A stretch of DNA of 64,000 nucleotides from an uncultured Clostridium sp. (GCA_948467875.1 CAOKFZ010000005.1:50861-114860); one strand, 5' to 3'. Positions 26,481 to 35,165 are shown, counted from the first letter of the stretch. Program-made: numbers and translations. Notes: generated by a model not told the origin, from the sequence alone.

Positions 26481-27137
26481 ATGGATTTTGGAGAAAAGTT
26501 ATTTGAACTTAGAAAAGAGAAGAATTTGTCACAAGAAGAAGTGGCAGATCGATTGAATGTATCAAGACAGAGTGTTTCTAAGTGGGAAACGAATCAAAGT
26601 GTGCCAGATTTTGATAAAATTATACCATTGTGTGAATTATTTGGAATTGGCGCCGAGGAATTATTAACAGGGAAAAAGCCAGAAGAACCAGAAAGTAGTG
26701 AGAAAGAAGAGGAAACAACAAAACTTCCAACCAGAGAGGAAATCCGAAGAAAATCAGCAGAAGTTGTTAGTTCATCTGTTTTGATTTATATTGTGGCGGT
26801 GGCAGTTTTTATTGTAGCAATTGTTGTTTTATGTCTAGACCCAGTGATTATGACAGCTATATTTTTGGGAGTGGTTGGCATTACAACGGCAAGAATTATT
26901 CGTCATTACATGTCAATTCCCAAGCTGGAAAAAACAAGCAAAGAAGTAAAAGAAGCTGAAATCATCAAGCAAATTAATGGAATTGTGGGTGCTGCTTGTG
27001 TGATACTTTATTTTTTGATTAGTTTTACAACAATGGCGTGGCATGTTAGCTGGATTATTTTTGTGATTGATGGTTTGATTTGTCAGGTGGTGAGATTGCT
27101 ATTTATGCTAAAGGAGGATAAAAGAAATGAACAATAG
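26481..27137 (+). CDS. XRE-family HTH regulator with membrane domain
   Basis: A 218-residue protein. The HTH_3 domain is at 5-60 (LRKEKNLSQEEVADRLNVSR, QSVSKWETNQSVPDFDKI). A charged linker leads to about four membrane spans (VLIYIVAVAVFIVAIVVLCL, VIMTAIFLGVVGITTARII, and two more). It overlaps the DUF4097 gene by 11 bases. This pairing of a membrane-bound HTH protein with a DUF4097 protein is common in Firmicutes and is linked to envelope-stress sensing. AAAGGAGTTAAAA precedes the ATG. Confidence 0.85.
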   Translation: MDFGEKLFELRKEKNLSQEEVADRLNVSRQSVSKWETNQSVPDFDKIIPLCELFGIGAEELLTGKKPEEPESSEKEEETTKLPTREEIRRKSAEVVSSSVLIYIVAVAVFIVAIVVLCLDPVIMTAIFLGVVGITTARIIRHYMSIPKLEKTSKEVKEAEIIKQINGIVGAACVILYFLISFTTMAWHVSWIIFVIDGLICQVVRLLFMLKEDKRNEQ

Positions 27138-27918
27138 AGGATTAATGATTGCGTTAATTATTTTGCTGATAGTTGTGATTATTTTATTAATTGCTTTTTT
27201 AGGTTTGTCAATAAATGGAAAAATTGGATTGCAAAAATGGAATTCTAAAAAAAGTAAGCAAGTGATTTTTGATAACAATTATGAAATATCACAAATAGAA
27301 AATTTGGAGATTTTGTCAACAGTGGGAGATATCAAATTTGAAGAAAGTACAGATGAAAAAGTCAGAGTTGTGGTATATGGAAAAAATGAAGAAGAATTGC
27401 AAGTGAGCTTAAATGGAAATCAATTAAAAGTAGATTATGCGCAGTATAGGCGCAAAAGATTTTTTTGGGGGCTTCATTTTTACAGCAATGATGTTATGAT
27501 TTATTTGCCAAAAGAGGTGGCATATGAGATTTCTGTTAAAGCCAATTATGGAGACATCAAAGCAATTGATTTGCCCAATAGCACAATGAATATTAAAGAA
27601 GATTGTGGGGATGTGATTTTGGGAAAAGTGAAAAATGTTTTTGTGAAAAATAGTTATGGCGATATCAAAATTGCAGAAATTAGCAATAAAATGGAAATTG
27701 AATCAGAGTGTGGAGATGTCAAAATTGGTTCTGTAAGCCTTAAGGAAAACTCGTCCATTATGAATAGTTTGGGAGATATTAAAATTGGGCAAACCAATGA
27801 GATTTATATGGATGCTAAAACAGATTTAGGGGACGTAAAAATCAATCATAATAATAGGCACGCAGAGATTATTTTGAAAATTCAGAATAGTTGCGGAGAT
27901 ATTAAAGTAGGAAATTAG
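27127..27918 (+). CDS. DUF4097 family membrane-anchored beta-helix protein
   Basis: A 263-residue protein with one N-terminal span (LMIALIILLIVVIILLIAFL). The outer part is a regular beta-helix with a roughly 20-residue period marked by repeated GDIK/GDVK turns (at least eight). This is the DUF4097/adhesin-like pattern seen in LiaF- and LiaX-type envelope-stress proteins. It is co-transcribed with the upstream membrane-bound XRE regulator. No catalytic motif is visible. Confidence 0.82.
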   Translation: MNNRGLMIALIILLIVVIILLIAFLGLSINGKIGLQKWNSKKSKQVIFDNNYEISQIENLEILSTVGDIKFEESTDEKVRVVVYGKNEEELQVSLNGNQLKVDYAQYRRKRFFWGLHFYSNDVMIYLPKEVAYEISVKANYGDIKAIDLPNSTMNIKEDCGDVILGKVKNVFVKNSYGDIKIAEISNKMEIESECGDVKIGSVSLKENSSIMNSLGDIKIGQTNEIYMDAKTDLGDVKINHNNRHAEIILKIQNSCGDIKVGN

Positions 27919-27945
27919 GGGTTGGATATAAAAATCTAACCTTTT
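27919..27945 (+). terminator. Terminator of the XRE/DUF4097 operon
   Basis: GGTTGGAT pairs with ATCTAACC (one G-T pair) and is followed by TTTT, immediately before the dispersed palindrome. Confidence 0.7.
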
Positions 27946-27947
27946 AA

Positions 27948-27971
27948 AATATGACATTAAAATGTCATATT
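27948..27971. repeat. Dispersed palindrome, copy 4
   Basis: AATATGACAT/ATGTCATATT around TAAA, a 10-bp perfect stem, directly behind a conventional terminator. This argues that the palindrome itself is not the terminator. Confidence 0.8.
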
Positions 27972-28064
27972 AAAAACTTAATAAAATTTCAATTTTGTAT
28001 TGCTAACAATAAAATTTATAGATATAATAGTAATAATTGATGTATAAATTTTAGGAGGAATGTT

Positions 28065-30152
28065 ATGTTTTTTGAAGATGCAGAAGAAAAAAAGAAGTTG
28101 GGGGAAAATGAGGACGTCATTTATGAATTGGACGAGCTAGATGAATTGGATGATTGGGGCAAAATAGACGAAAAAGTGCCAGAAGGTTTTGATTTATTTG
28201 AAGGATATGAAGATTTTGGTAAAAAGGAACCCACGATAAAAAATACAGAAGATGAACAACTTTTGGAAGACGATTTCGGAGACTTGGGAGATTTAGCAGA
28301 AGAAGATTTTGAATTACCAATGGATGAAACGGAAGAGTTGGGCAAAATAGATGATTTAGAGGAAGATGACTTTGAACTTCCAATGGACGAATTAGATGAA
28401 TTGGATGAAGTAAGTGTTTTTGGGGAAGACGATTTCGAGTTACCGATGGAAGAAACAGATGAGTTGGACGAAATAGGCGATTTGACAGGAGATGACTTTG
28501 AAGATCCAATAGATGAGGTAGAAGAATTTCAAAATAATGAAGAAATGGAAGAAGATTTTGAGGAAACATACGAAGAAGCGGAAAATAGCGAAGCAGTGGA
28601 GGAAACAGACGAAAGTATTGAAGAGGCAGAGTTGGCAGGTTTAACGAGTTTGCGTGCAGAATATATTTTTTTGGGGCTTTTGTTAAATAATCCGAAAGCG
28701 ATTTCGAGATATTATTTTTTGTATGAAGATTGCCATTTTGCCACTCAGGAATTAGATAATATTTATCGAATTATTGTGTTTCGTGAGGCGGAGCAATACG
28801 CGCCAGCAGAGGCAAAAGAAGGTTTCAAACTTCCTATGGAGGCGGACGATACCTATAATTTGCAGTTGCAATTGAAGGAAATGGCAAGCGAAAAGAATTA
28901 TGATATTGAAATGGTTTATACGATTTTGAAAAAGTTGTTTATCTTAAAGAAAAATTATTTAGCAGCTCCAACTAAAATCATTCGTGACAGCATTTTGGAT
29001 ATCGTGAATTATCAATTGTATAATGAAATGACGATTGAGGAAGTAGAAAGTGCGATTGAGCAAATTGGCGTAACAGCAAGTTTAAGCCAAGGACGTTTGA
29101 CGGATGATGCAACAAGTTTCTTGTTAAATGAAGAAAGTACACTTGCAACAGGTGCAGAATTGCCATTCCCGATTTTGACGAGTGTGTTTAAGGGAATTCG
29201 TAAAGGCGAAACTTTCTGTTATGCGATGCCTTCTAATTCAGGAAAAAGTAGATTTACGATTAATATGGCGAGCTATTTGGCGTTTACACAAAATAAAAAA
29301 GTTTTGATTATTTCAAATGAGATGTCAGAAGAAAAAATGAAGCTTTGTTTGATTACGACGGTTCTGAATAACGTGGCATATCAAAATTTGCATGGGCAGA
29401 AACTTCGTAAAAATGAGGGCGAATTGTTGGCATTAAAGTTTAGACCAGATAACAAAAAAGGCATAAAATTGGATGAAGATGGCTATATTTTAAGAGAAGC
29501 TGATGAGTCAATGGAAGATTTTGTGGAAAGATTAAATGAGTTTTCGACAGAGTTTCGACAAACAATTGCCACAACGGAATGGCTAAATGACCAACTGGAA
29601 AATTCAATTTATTTTATTCACATCACAGAGCACACAAATGAAGATATTCGAAAAATTATTATGAATTATTATTATAGAGAAAACATTGAGTATATTTTTT
29701 ATGACACGCTAAAGGCAGACACAGAGAATATTGGAAATGGAGACGAGGTCAAAAAGACGGCAACCATTCTTTCTAATTTGGCGCAGAAGTTTGAGATTTT
29801 TATTGGTTCTTCAATGCAGTTGTTGGAAAGCAGTACGCTACCTGTTAATTTGACGATTAATGATATGTCAGCAAGTAGAACTGTGAAAGAGGTTTTGGAT
29901 ACCCTTTGTTTGATGAAACAAATCAATCCACAAACACTTTCGAAATATGAGTATTCCCCAGTAGAGGAAGCAAAGGAATATCAGGATTTGGAAATTTTTG
30001 AAGATCCAGATGTAAGATATTACGTTTGTGTGGTTGATAAAAATAGAGCTGGTGCCAAACCAACTTTGCTATTCCGCTTAAATTTGGCGTATAATACTTG
30101 GGAAGAATTGGGTTATGTGCGACTAAAACAAGAATTTTTGAGTGACCTTTAA
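28065..30152 (+). CDS. DnaB-like RecA-fold ATPase with acidic repeat N-terminus
   Basis: A 695-residue protein. Residues 1-190 are extremely acidic and repetitive, with near-repeats of DDFELPMDE. Residues about 195-330 (LRAEYIFLGLLLNNPKAI) resemble a DnaB N-terminal helical domain. The C-terminal part is a RecA-fold helicase core: Walker A in AMPSNSGKSR at about 386-395, LIISNEMSEEKM, IEYIFYDTLKAD, and MSASRTVKEV. It lacks the canonical DnaB QXSR motif set in clear form. It starts at ATG 28065 after TAGGAGGAATGTT and is followed 18 bases later by alr. It is not a typical dnaB; it could load or remodel nucleic acid under an acidic regulatory tail. Confidence 0.75.
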   Translation: MFFEDAEEKKKLGENEDVIYELDELDELDDWGKIDEKVPEGFDLFEGYEDFGKKEPTIKNTEDEQLLEDDFGDLGDLAEEDFELPMDETEELGKIDDLEEDDFELPMDELDELDEVSVFGEDDFELPMEETDELDEIGDLTGDDFEDPIDEVEEFQNNEEMEEDFEETYEEAENSEAVEETDESIEEAELAGLTSLRAEYIFLGLLLNNPKAISRYYFLYEDCHFATQELDNIYRIIVFREAEQYAPAEAKEGFKLPMEADDTYNLQLQLKEMASEKNYDIEMVYTILKKLFILKKNYLAAPTKIIRDSILDIVNYQLYNEMTIEEVESAIEQIGVTASLSQGRLTDDATSFLLNEESTLATGAELPFPILTSVFKGIRKGETFCYAMPSNSGKSRFTINMASYLAFTQNKKVLIISNEMSEEKMKLCLITTVLNNVAYQNLHGQKLRKNEGELLALKFRPDNKKGIKLDEDGYILREADESMEDFVERLNEFSTEFRQTIATTEWLNDQLENSIYFIHITEHTNEDIRKIIMNYYYRENIEYIFYDTLKADTENIGNGDEVKKTATILSNLAQKFEIFIGSSMQLLESSTLPVNLTINDMSASRTVKEVLDTLCLMKQINPQTLSKYEYSPVEEAKEYQDLEIFEDPDVRYYVCVVDKNRAGAKPTLLFRLNLAYNTWEELGYVRLKQEFLSDL

Positions 30153-30170
30153 TTTAGGGAAGGAGAAAAA

Positions 30171-31256
30171 ATGCGTCCAACGGTTATGCAAGTGAGTTTG
30201 CGTAAATTTAGAGAGAATGTAAAAGAAATTCAAGCTCAACTGCCAAGAGATTGTCAAATGATGCCAGTGATTAAAGCAAATGCTTATGGAACGTATATCA
30301 ATACGCAAATTGATGTGGTAAGTGAGTTTGATAGAGTGGCTGTTGCAGTTGTTTGCGAAGGTGCAGAACTTCGCAATATTGGCTATCAAAAGGAGATTTT
30401 TGTGCTCAATCAGCCAGCGATTTCCGAAATAGAGGAAATTGCTGCAAATGGTTTGAGTATTGGAATTTCGGATAAAAATTTTGCCCAAGAACTAGGGCGC
30501 AGAAAAAATTTTTTCAAAGTTCATATAGAAGTTGATTCTGGCATGGGAAGAACGGGAGTTCAACTTAGTGAAGTATCAGATTTTATGGATTTTGTGAAAA
30601 GTTTTCAGAATATTCAAATCGAAGGCATTTATACGCATTTGTCTGCTGCGGATAATGATATAGAATATACGAAAAAGCAGTTGGAAATTTTTGACCAAGC
30701 GGTCGAAATTGCAAAAGAGAAAGTGCCTGATTTGAAATTTATTCATTGCAGTGCTTCTAATGGGATTGTGAATTTTAAGGAAACGAAATGTAATTTGGTG
30801 CGCCCAGGAATGATTTTGTATGGCTATTCTTCAGGAGAGGGAATTTGTGATAAAATAAAACTCAAGCCAGTTTGTAAGTTGAAGTCCCAAATTACATTTT
30901 TGAAAACAGTGCCGAAAGGCACAAGTATTGGCTATTCAAGGAGTTTTGTTACAGAAAAAGAAACGAAAGTTGCGACCGTTCCGATTGGTTATGCGGATGG
31001 CTTGAGGCGAGAACTTTCCAATCGAGGTTTGGTGTACATTTGTGGGAGAAAAGTTCCGATTATTGGGAAAATCTGTATGGATAGTTTTATGGTGGATGTG
31101 ACGGAAATTTCGGATGTGAAAGTGGGGGACGATGTTTGGATTTGGGATAATGAAAATATCACGTTGGAGAAAGTGGCTGAGCAGTGTCATACGATAAATT
31201 ATGAGATGATGTGTACGATTTCAAACAGGGTACCAAGAAAATTTACTGAAAAATAG
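30171..31256 (+). CDS. alr: Alanine racemase
   Basis: A 361-residue PLP enzyme making D-alanine for peptidoglycan. The PLP lysine lies in MPVIKANAYG at about residue 41. The opposing catalytic tyrosine is in GTSIGYSRSF near 253, and the GKICMDSFMVDV strand is at about 299. Family landmarks VDSGMGRTG and YTHLSAADN are present. Its length matches the family. GGAAGGAGAAAAA precedes the ATG. It is probably co-transcribed with the DnaB-like gene and ends in the hairpin at 31253-31280. Confidence 0.95.
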   Translation: MRPTVMQVSLRKFRENVKEIQAQLPRDCQMMPVIKANAYGTYINTQIDVVSEFDRVAVAVVCEGAELRNIGYQKEIFVLNQPAISEIEEIAANGLSIGISDKNFAQELGRRKNFFKVHIEVDSGMGRTGVQLSEVSDFMDFVKSFQNIQIEGIYTHLSAADNDIEYTKKQLEIFDQAVEIAKEKVPDLKFIHCSASNGIVNFKETKCNLVRPGMILYGYSSGEGICDKIKLKPVCKLKSQITFLKTVPKGTSIGYSRSFVTEKETKVATVPIGYADGLRRELSNRGLVYICGRKVPIIGKICMDSFMVDVTEISDVKVGDDVWIWDNENITLEKVAEQCHTINYEMMCTISNRVPRKFTEK

Positions 31257-31280
31257 AGTTCAGGTAAGAATGAACTCTAT
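31253..31280 (+). terminator. Terminator after alr
   Basis: AGAGTTCA/TGAACTCT stem overlapping the alr stop, followed by ATTTTCG. The T-run is moderate. Confidence 0.7.
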
Positions 31281-31302
31281 TTTCGTTAACATATATAAAT
31301 TA

Positions 31303-31356
31303 AAAGGGGGTTTACAAATGCGTTAAATAAAAGCTCACGAACATCTTTTATTTAAC
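31303..31356 (+). other. Minimal ORF (ATG CGT TAA) fused to a 12-bp hairpin
   Basis: AAAAGGGGG at about 31302-31310 stands at ribosome-site distance from ATG CGT TAA at 31318-31326. The stop overlaps the left arm of a perfect 12-bp hairpin (GTTAAATAAAAG at 31322-31333 and its complement at 31345-31356). This is the form of a leader peptide or attenuator, but no gene begins within 240 bases. Confidence 0.4.
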
Positions 31357-31419
31357 TCAAAATTAGTATAATATAGAAAGATTAAAATAACCTTAAAAAA
31401 TTATTAAAATGTAAAAAAA

Positions 31420-31543
31420 TAGTAATAATGTTTATTCAATTTTGAAGTGGCTTGTGGGGACCGTTCAAAAATTATCAAAATCTTTGATTTTGATATAATT
31501 TTTAGAATGGGGAAAAAGGAAAAATTGATAAACATTATTACTA
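31420..31543. repeat. MITE-like long inverted repeat
   Basis: Terminal arms TAGTAATAATGTTTAT(T)CAATTTT at 31420-31443 and its complement at 31521-31543 match over 23 bp with one bulge. Inside, AAAAATTATCAAAATC (about 31467-31482) pairs with GATTTTGATATAATTTTT (about 31485-31502). The whole 124 bases would fold into one long hairpin. It codes for nothing and fills the alr-dut gap; it ends just upstream of the dut promoter. Confidence 0.65.
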
Positions 31544-31545
31544 AC

Positions 31546-31574
31546 TTGTCAAAAAATTTTTTTCGTGATATAAT
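31546..31574 (+). promoter_or_regulatory. SigA-type promoter of dut
   Basis: TTGTCA (31546-31551) and TATAAT (31569-31574), 17-base spacer, 24 bases before the dut ATG with GAAGGAGGAG between. Confidence 0.8.
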
Positions 31575-31598
31575 AAAAAAATCGAAGGAGGAGTAAAA

Positions 31599-32057
31599 AT
31601 GAGAAATAGAGGATTTGAAGTAGCAAAGGGATTTGAAAATGCAGGCATTCATTTACCAGTTAGAAAAACAAAATTTTCAGCAGGATATGATATCGAAGCC
31701 GCAGAAGATTGCGTGATACCAAAATTTGAAAAAGGGCAAAAACCAACTTTGGTCAAAACAGGATTGAAGGCGTATATGCAAGATGACGAGGTATTATTAT
31801 TGTATAACAGAAGCTCTAATCCAAGCAAAAAAGGCTTAGTTATGGCTAATAGTGTTGGTGTAATTGACAAAGATTATTATGGAAATCCAGACAATGACGG
31901 ACATTTTATGTTTTCATTTTTTAATATAAAATCAGAGCCAATTGAAATCAAAAAAGGCGATGCGATTGGTCAAGCTATTTTTCAAAAATATTTTGTAACA
32001 GATGACGATAGCGCTGAAGGCGACAGAATAGGAGGCTTTGGTTCAACGAGTAAATAA
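31599..32057 (+). CDS. dut: dUTP diphosphatase
   Basis: A 152-residue trimeric-type dUTPase that hydrolyses dUTP to dUMP. Motif 1 is AGYDIEAAED, motif 2 LYNRSSNPSKKGL, motif 3 around NSVGVIDKDYYGNPDNDG, motif 4 KKGDAIGQAIFQKY, and the C-terminal arm reads RIGGFGSTSK. The frame is intact with no CGG. It is a single-gene unit ending in a tandem hairpin. Confidence 0.92.
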   Translation: MRNRGFEVAKGFENAGIHLPVRKTKFSAGYDIEAAEDCVIPKFEKGQKPTLVKTGLKAYMQDDEVLLLYNRSSNPSKKGLVMANSVGVIDKDYYGNPDNDGHFMFSFFNIKSEPIEIKKGDAIGQAIFQKYFVTDDDSAEGDRIGGFGSTSK

Positions 32058-32136
32058 AAAGCGTGAGAAATTTGCGAAGCAGAATTTCACTCGCTTTTAT
32101 ATAATAGGAAATTTTGAGAATTTTCCGATTATATAA
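32057..32136. terminator. Tandem hairpins after dut
   Basis: AAAAGCG/CGCTTTT outer stem (32057-32098), then TTATATAAT...ATTATATAA with an inner GGAAA/TTTCC (32097-32136). A very similar GCGTG...CGC plus TATAT-arm double hairpin lies after spoIIE at 47804-47895. Confidence 0.65.
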
Positions 32137-32163
32137 AAAATGGATAATTTAGGAAAAAAAGTT

Positions 32164-32192
32164 TTGACTTTTGGTAAAATTTGTGGTATAAT
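32164..32192 (+). promoter_or_regulatory. SigA-type promoter of carD
   Basis: TTGACT (32164-32169) and perfect TATAAT (32187-32192), spacer 17 bases. Confidence 0.85.
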
Positions 32193-32231
32193 AAAAAGGT
32201 AGTAATGATAAATTACTTGGAAGGAGTGACG

Positions 32232-32802
32232 ATGTTAATGTTTAAAGTAGGGGACAAAATTGTGTATCCAATGCATGGTGCACGGAGTAATTGAAACAAT
32301 AGAGGAAAGAGCGGTTTTGGACGAAAAACAAGCTTATTATATAATTAAGATGCCAGGCGAAGTAAAAGTGATGGTACCTACTGCAAAAGCGGAAGAAATC
32401 GGTGTGAGAAACATCATAGACAAAGAAACAGCCGGAAAAGTAATTAGTGTTTTAGAGCAAGATTGTACCGAAATGTCAATGAAGTGGAATAAAAGATATC
32501 GAGATAATGTTGAGAAAATGAAATCAGGTAACGTTTTTGAAATTGCGGATATTGTAAGAAATTTGAGTTTCAAGCAGAAAGATAAAGGTTTATCTACCAC
32601 AGAGAAGAAAATGCTTTTGAATGCGAAACAAATTTTGGTAAGTGAGCTTATGCTTGTGGAAAGTAAACAGAAGGATGAAATCGAAACATTGATTGATGAC
32701 AAAATTAATATTTCTTATGAAGCGCATACTGTAACAGGGGACACTGGAACAGATGGCACAGACGATACAACAGGAATTGTAAAAACGTTTATTCAAACGT
32801 AA
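32232..32802 (+). CDS. carD: CarD/CdnL-family transcription regulator; +1 frameshift at CGG
   Basis: ATG 32232 (or 32238) follows AAGGAGTGACG. The protein starts MLMFKVGDKIVYPMHGA, the opening of the CarD_CdnL_TRCF domain. At 32283-32285 the zero frame reads CGG, then AGT AAT TGA (stop two codons later). Skipping the C gives GGA GTA ATT, so the conserved GAGVIE motif is restored and the frame stays open to 32802. The product is about 189 residues, with an N-terminal RNA polymerase-binding Tudor-like domain and a C-terminal helical DNA-binding domain. CarD family proteins stabilise the open promoter complex. The tail is Thr/Gly/Asp-rich. Without the shift the protein would be an 18-residue fragment. 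Confidence 0.85.
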
Positions 32803-32808
32803 AAAATG

Positions 32809-32838
32809 CCCTAGAGAAAATCTAGGGTAATTTTTTTT
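32809..32838 (+). terminator. Terminator after carD
   Basis: CCCTAGA/TCTAGGG with a 5-base loop, followed by an eight-base T-run. Confidence 0.9.
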
Positions 32839-32847
32839 AGAAAAAGC

Positions 32848-32876
32848 TTGACAAGATTATGTAAATATGGTATAAT
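32848..32876 (+). promoter_or_regulatory. SigA-type promoter of the 80-residue gene
   Basis: Perfect TTGACA (32848-32853) and TATAAT (32871-32876), spacer 17. A GCAGACA/TGTCTGC hairpin lies in the leader at about 32904-32920. Confidence 0.85.
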
Positions 32877-32963
32877 ATAATTAAGAAGTAATATTAAATC
32901 CTTTGCAGACAGAATGTCTGCTTGTAGTCACAAAAATATTGCAGAAAAAAGGAGGAAAATGCA

Positions 32964-33206
32964 ATGGAATTGAAAAAAGTTGAGAACATGGGTGTAAGAC
33001 GGCTGGTAGAGGAATTGAGAAAGCTCAATCTGACAGGGAAATTTGAAGTAATTGATGATTTTGCAATTCAGATTTCAGGTATTGGAGCAAATGAACTGGT
33101 GCTGCCAGAAGGTTATGAGTGCAACGAGAAAAACGGCATTACAAACAAACATCATACTGTGTCTGGTATGTATGAAATGTTTTCGATTGAAATGGAAGAA
33201 GACTGA
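32964..33206 (+). CDS. Hypothetical small protein, probably acquired
   Basis: An 80-residue protein starting MELKKVENMGVRRLVEELRK. It has a helical start, a beta-rich middle (FEVIDDFAIQISG, LVLPEGYECN), and an acidic end. The family is not recognised. Codon 13 is CGG at 33000-33002, read as arginine with no shift; shifting there would hit TAG two codons later. CTG, CAG and GAG codons are more frequent than in neighbouring core genes, suggesting transfer from a less AT-rich relative. It has its own promoter, leader hairpin and terminator, so it is an independent cassette between carD and dnaG. Confidence 0.65.
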   Translation: MELKKVENMGVRRLVEELRKLNLTGKFEVIDDFAIQISGIGANELVLPEGYECNEKNGITNKHHTVSGMYEMFSIEMEED

Positions 33207-33243
33207 GAATTTTCATTGCAACAAAAAACAGCTACTGAGCTGT

Positions 33244-33271
33244 ACCTCACGTAAGTGGGGTTTCTTTTTTT
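33244..33271 (+). terminator. Terminator of the 80-residue gene
   Basis: ACCTCAC/GTGGGGT with loop GTAA, then a T-rich run. A CAGCT/AGCTG hairpin precedes it. Confidence 0.85.
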
Positions 33272-33361
33272 AACATTTTTTAAAATTATGTTGACTTTTC
33301 TAGCGAATAAAGAAGGATTTGGAAAAATTTCGTCGAATAATATATAGGAAAGGTTTTAAAA

Positions 33362-35153
33362 ATGGTACAGTATAATGATGATTTGAAACAGGAGATAAGA
33401 AATGCAAATGATATAGTAGACGTTATATCACAATATGTTATACTAAAAAGAAGTGGTAGAAATTTCATGGGTCTGTGCCCATTTCATAAAGAAAAATCAC
33501 CTTCTTTTTCTGTTTCGGCTGATAAGCAGTATTATCATTGTTTTGGATGTGGCAAAGGTGGAGATGTTTTTGCTTTTGTCATGGAAATGGAGAAATTGTC
33601 ATTTAAAGAATCTCTTGAATTTTTGGCAGAAAGAGGACATGTCCGTCTGCCAGAGACGAATAACGAAGAGTTTAACAAAAAGCAATATTTAATGGATAGA
33701 ATGACAAAAATAAACCTTGAAACAACGAACTTTTTTCACGAAAGGCTATATACGCCAGTTGCAAAAATTGCTCAAGATTACGTAAAGCAAAGAAAATTGG
33801 ATAATCATACATTAAAAGCGTTTAAAATTGGATATTCTGGGGAATATAATGAATTGTATGTATTTTTGAAAGAAAAGGGTTTTAAAGATCACGAGATTTT
33901 GGCGACTGGATTGGTTAATCAAAATGAAAATGGCGAATTTATTGATCGTTTTAGGAGACGCTTGATGTTTCCGATTATTTCGGCGACAGGGAAGCCGGTA
34001 GCTTTTGGTGGTAGAAGATTAAATGATACAGATAAAGGGAAATACATAAATTCCAATGAAAATTTAGTGTACTCAAAAAAAAGGCATTTATTTGCTTTAA
34101 ATCTTGCTAAACAATCAGAAGACAAACGAATTATTTTAGTAGAAGGTTATATGGATGCGATTTCGCTTTATCAAAGGGGCATTGATAATGTGGTAGCATC
34201 TTTGCGGAACAGCGCTAACAGATGAACAGGCGATGCTACTTCGAAAATATAGTAATCAAGTAATTTTTGCTTATGATTCAGATGGAGCAGGTCAAACGGC
34301 GATTAAAAGAGGGATAGAAGTCTTGGAGAAACAAAATTGCGATGCTAGAGTTTTGCAAATGGAGGGGGCAAAAGATCCAGACGAATATATTATCAAATAT
34401 GGCAGTGGAAGGTTTCAATTATTGATTGATCATGCGATTTCTTTGGTGGAGTTTAAAATCAAAACAATCAAGGAAGACTATCACTTGGAAAATGCAAAAG
34501 ATAAAATTGCATTTTTGAAGAAGATAACAGCAATTTTGGCTAAAGTTGAAAATACGATTGAGCGAGAAATTTATATTGATAAAATTTCGGAGCAGTATGA
34601 TATTTCAAAACAGGCGCTTTATGCAGAAATCAATAAAGAATTATATAAGGGAGAGCCAGAAAGAATATTGGCAAAATCTGTGGTAAAACCAGAGAAAAAT
34701 TTGTCACTGGAATTGGATGAAAAAATTGTAAAAAGAGAAAATATGATTCTGTATTTGCTGATTAATTATGCAGAAGAAGCCAAAGAAATCATAAAATCAA
34801 ATATTCGTATAGAAGATTTGAAAATTGCAGAAAATAAAACTATATTTGAAAAAATTATGGCGCAGGAAGCTCAAGAGAGTGAGAAAATTATACAAACCAT
34901 TGCCAATATTGAAGACGAGAATTTGCAAAAACATATTAGCGAGATTATGGTAGCTGATTATGAAATCACTTCTGTGCAAAAATGTCTAGAGGATATTGTT
35001 CTAATTTATAATAGAGAAAGATTGCAAGATAGAAAATTACAAATTGTGCGAGAGTTGGAGAATCCGAATTTGTCAAAAGAGGAGTCTGAGAAACTTTGGC
35101 TAGAGTTGGCAGAACTTAGTAATACGATTACCAAGTTGTCGAAAATAAAATAG
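33362..35153 (+). CDS. dnaG: DNA primase; +1 frameshift at CGG inside TOPRIM
   Basis: Makes RNA primers for replication. The N-terminal zinc-binding domain has CPFHKEKSPSFSV and YYHCFGCGKGGD. The catalytic core includes AFGGRRLNDTDKGKYINS, and TOPRIM begins IILVEGYMDAISL. Codon 282 (34205-34207) is CGG, and the zero frame stops at TGA five codons on. Skipping the C gives VASLGTALTDEQAMLL, the conserved primase sequence, then FAYDSDGAGQTA with the metal-binding aspartates. The joined product is about 596 residues, the usual length for DnaG. Because primase is essential, a true null lesion is implausible. rpoD follows 12 bases later, the classical macromolecular-synthesis order. Confidence 0.93.
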
Positions 35154-35165
35154 AAGGGGGATTAT

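Noticed and set aside
33052-33273. A second 73-codon open frame overlapping the 80-residue gene in the +1 frame.
   Set aside because: No ribosome site, Cys/Trp-rich composition, and it extends through the terminator hairpins. Considered a shadow, even though a +1 shift could enter that frame; a shift at 33000 in fact stops at TAG first.
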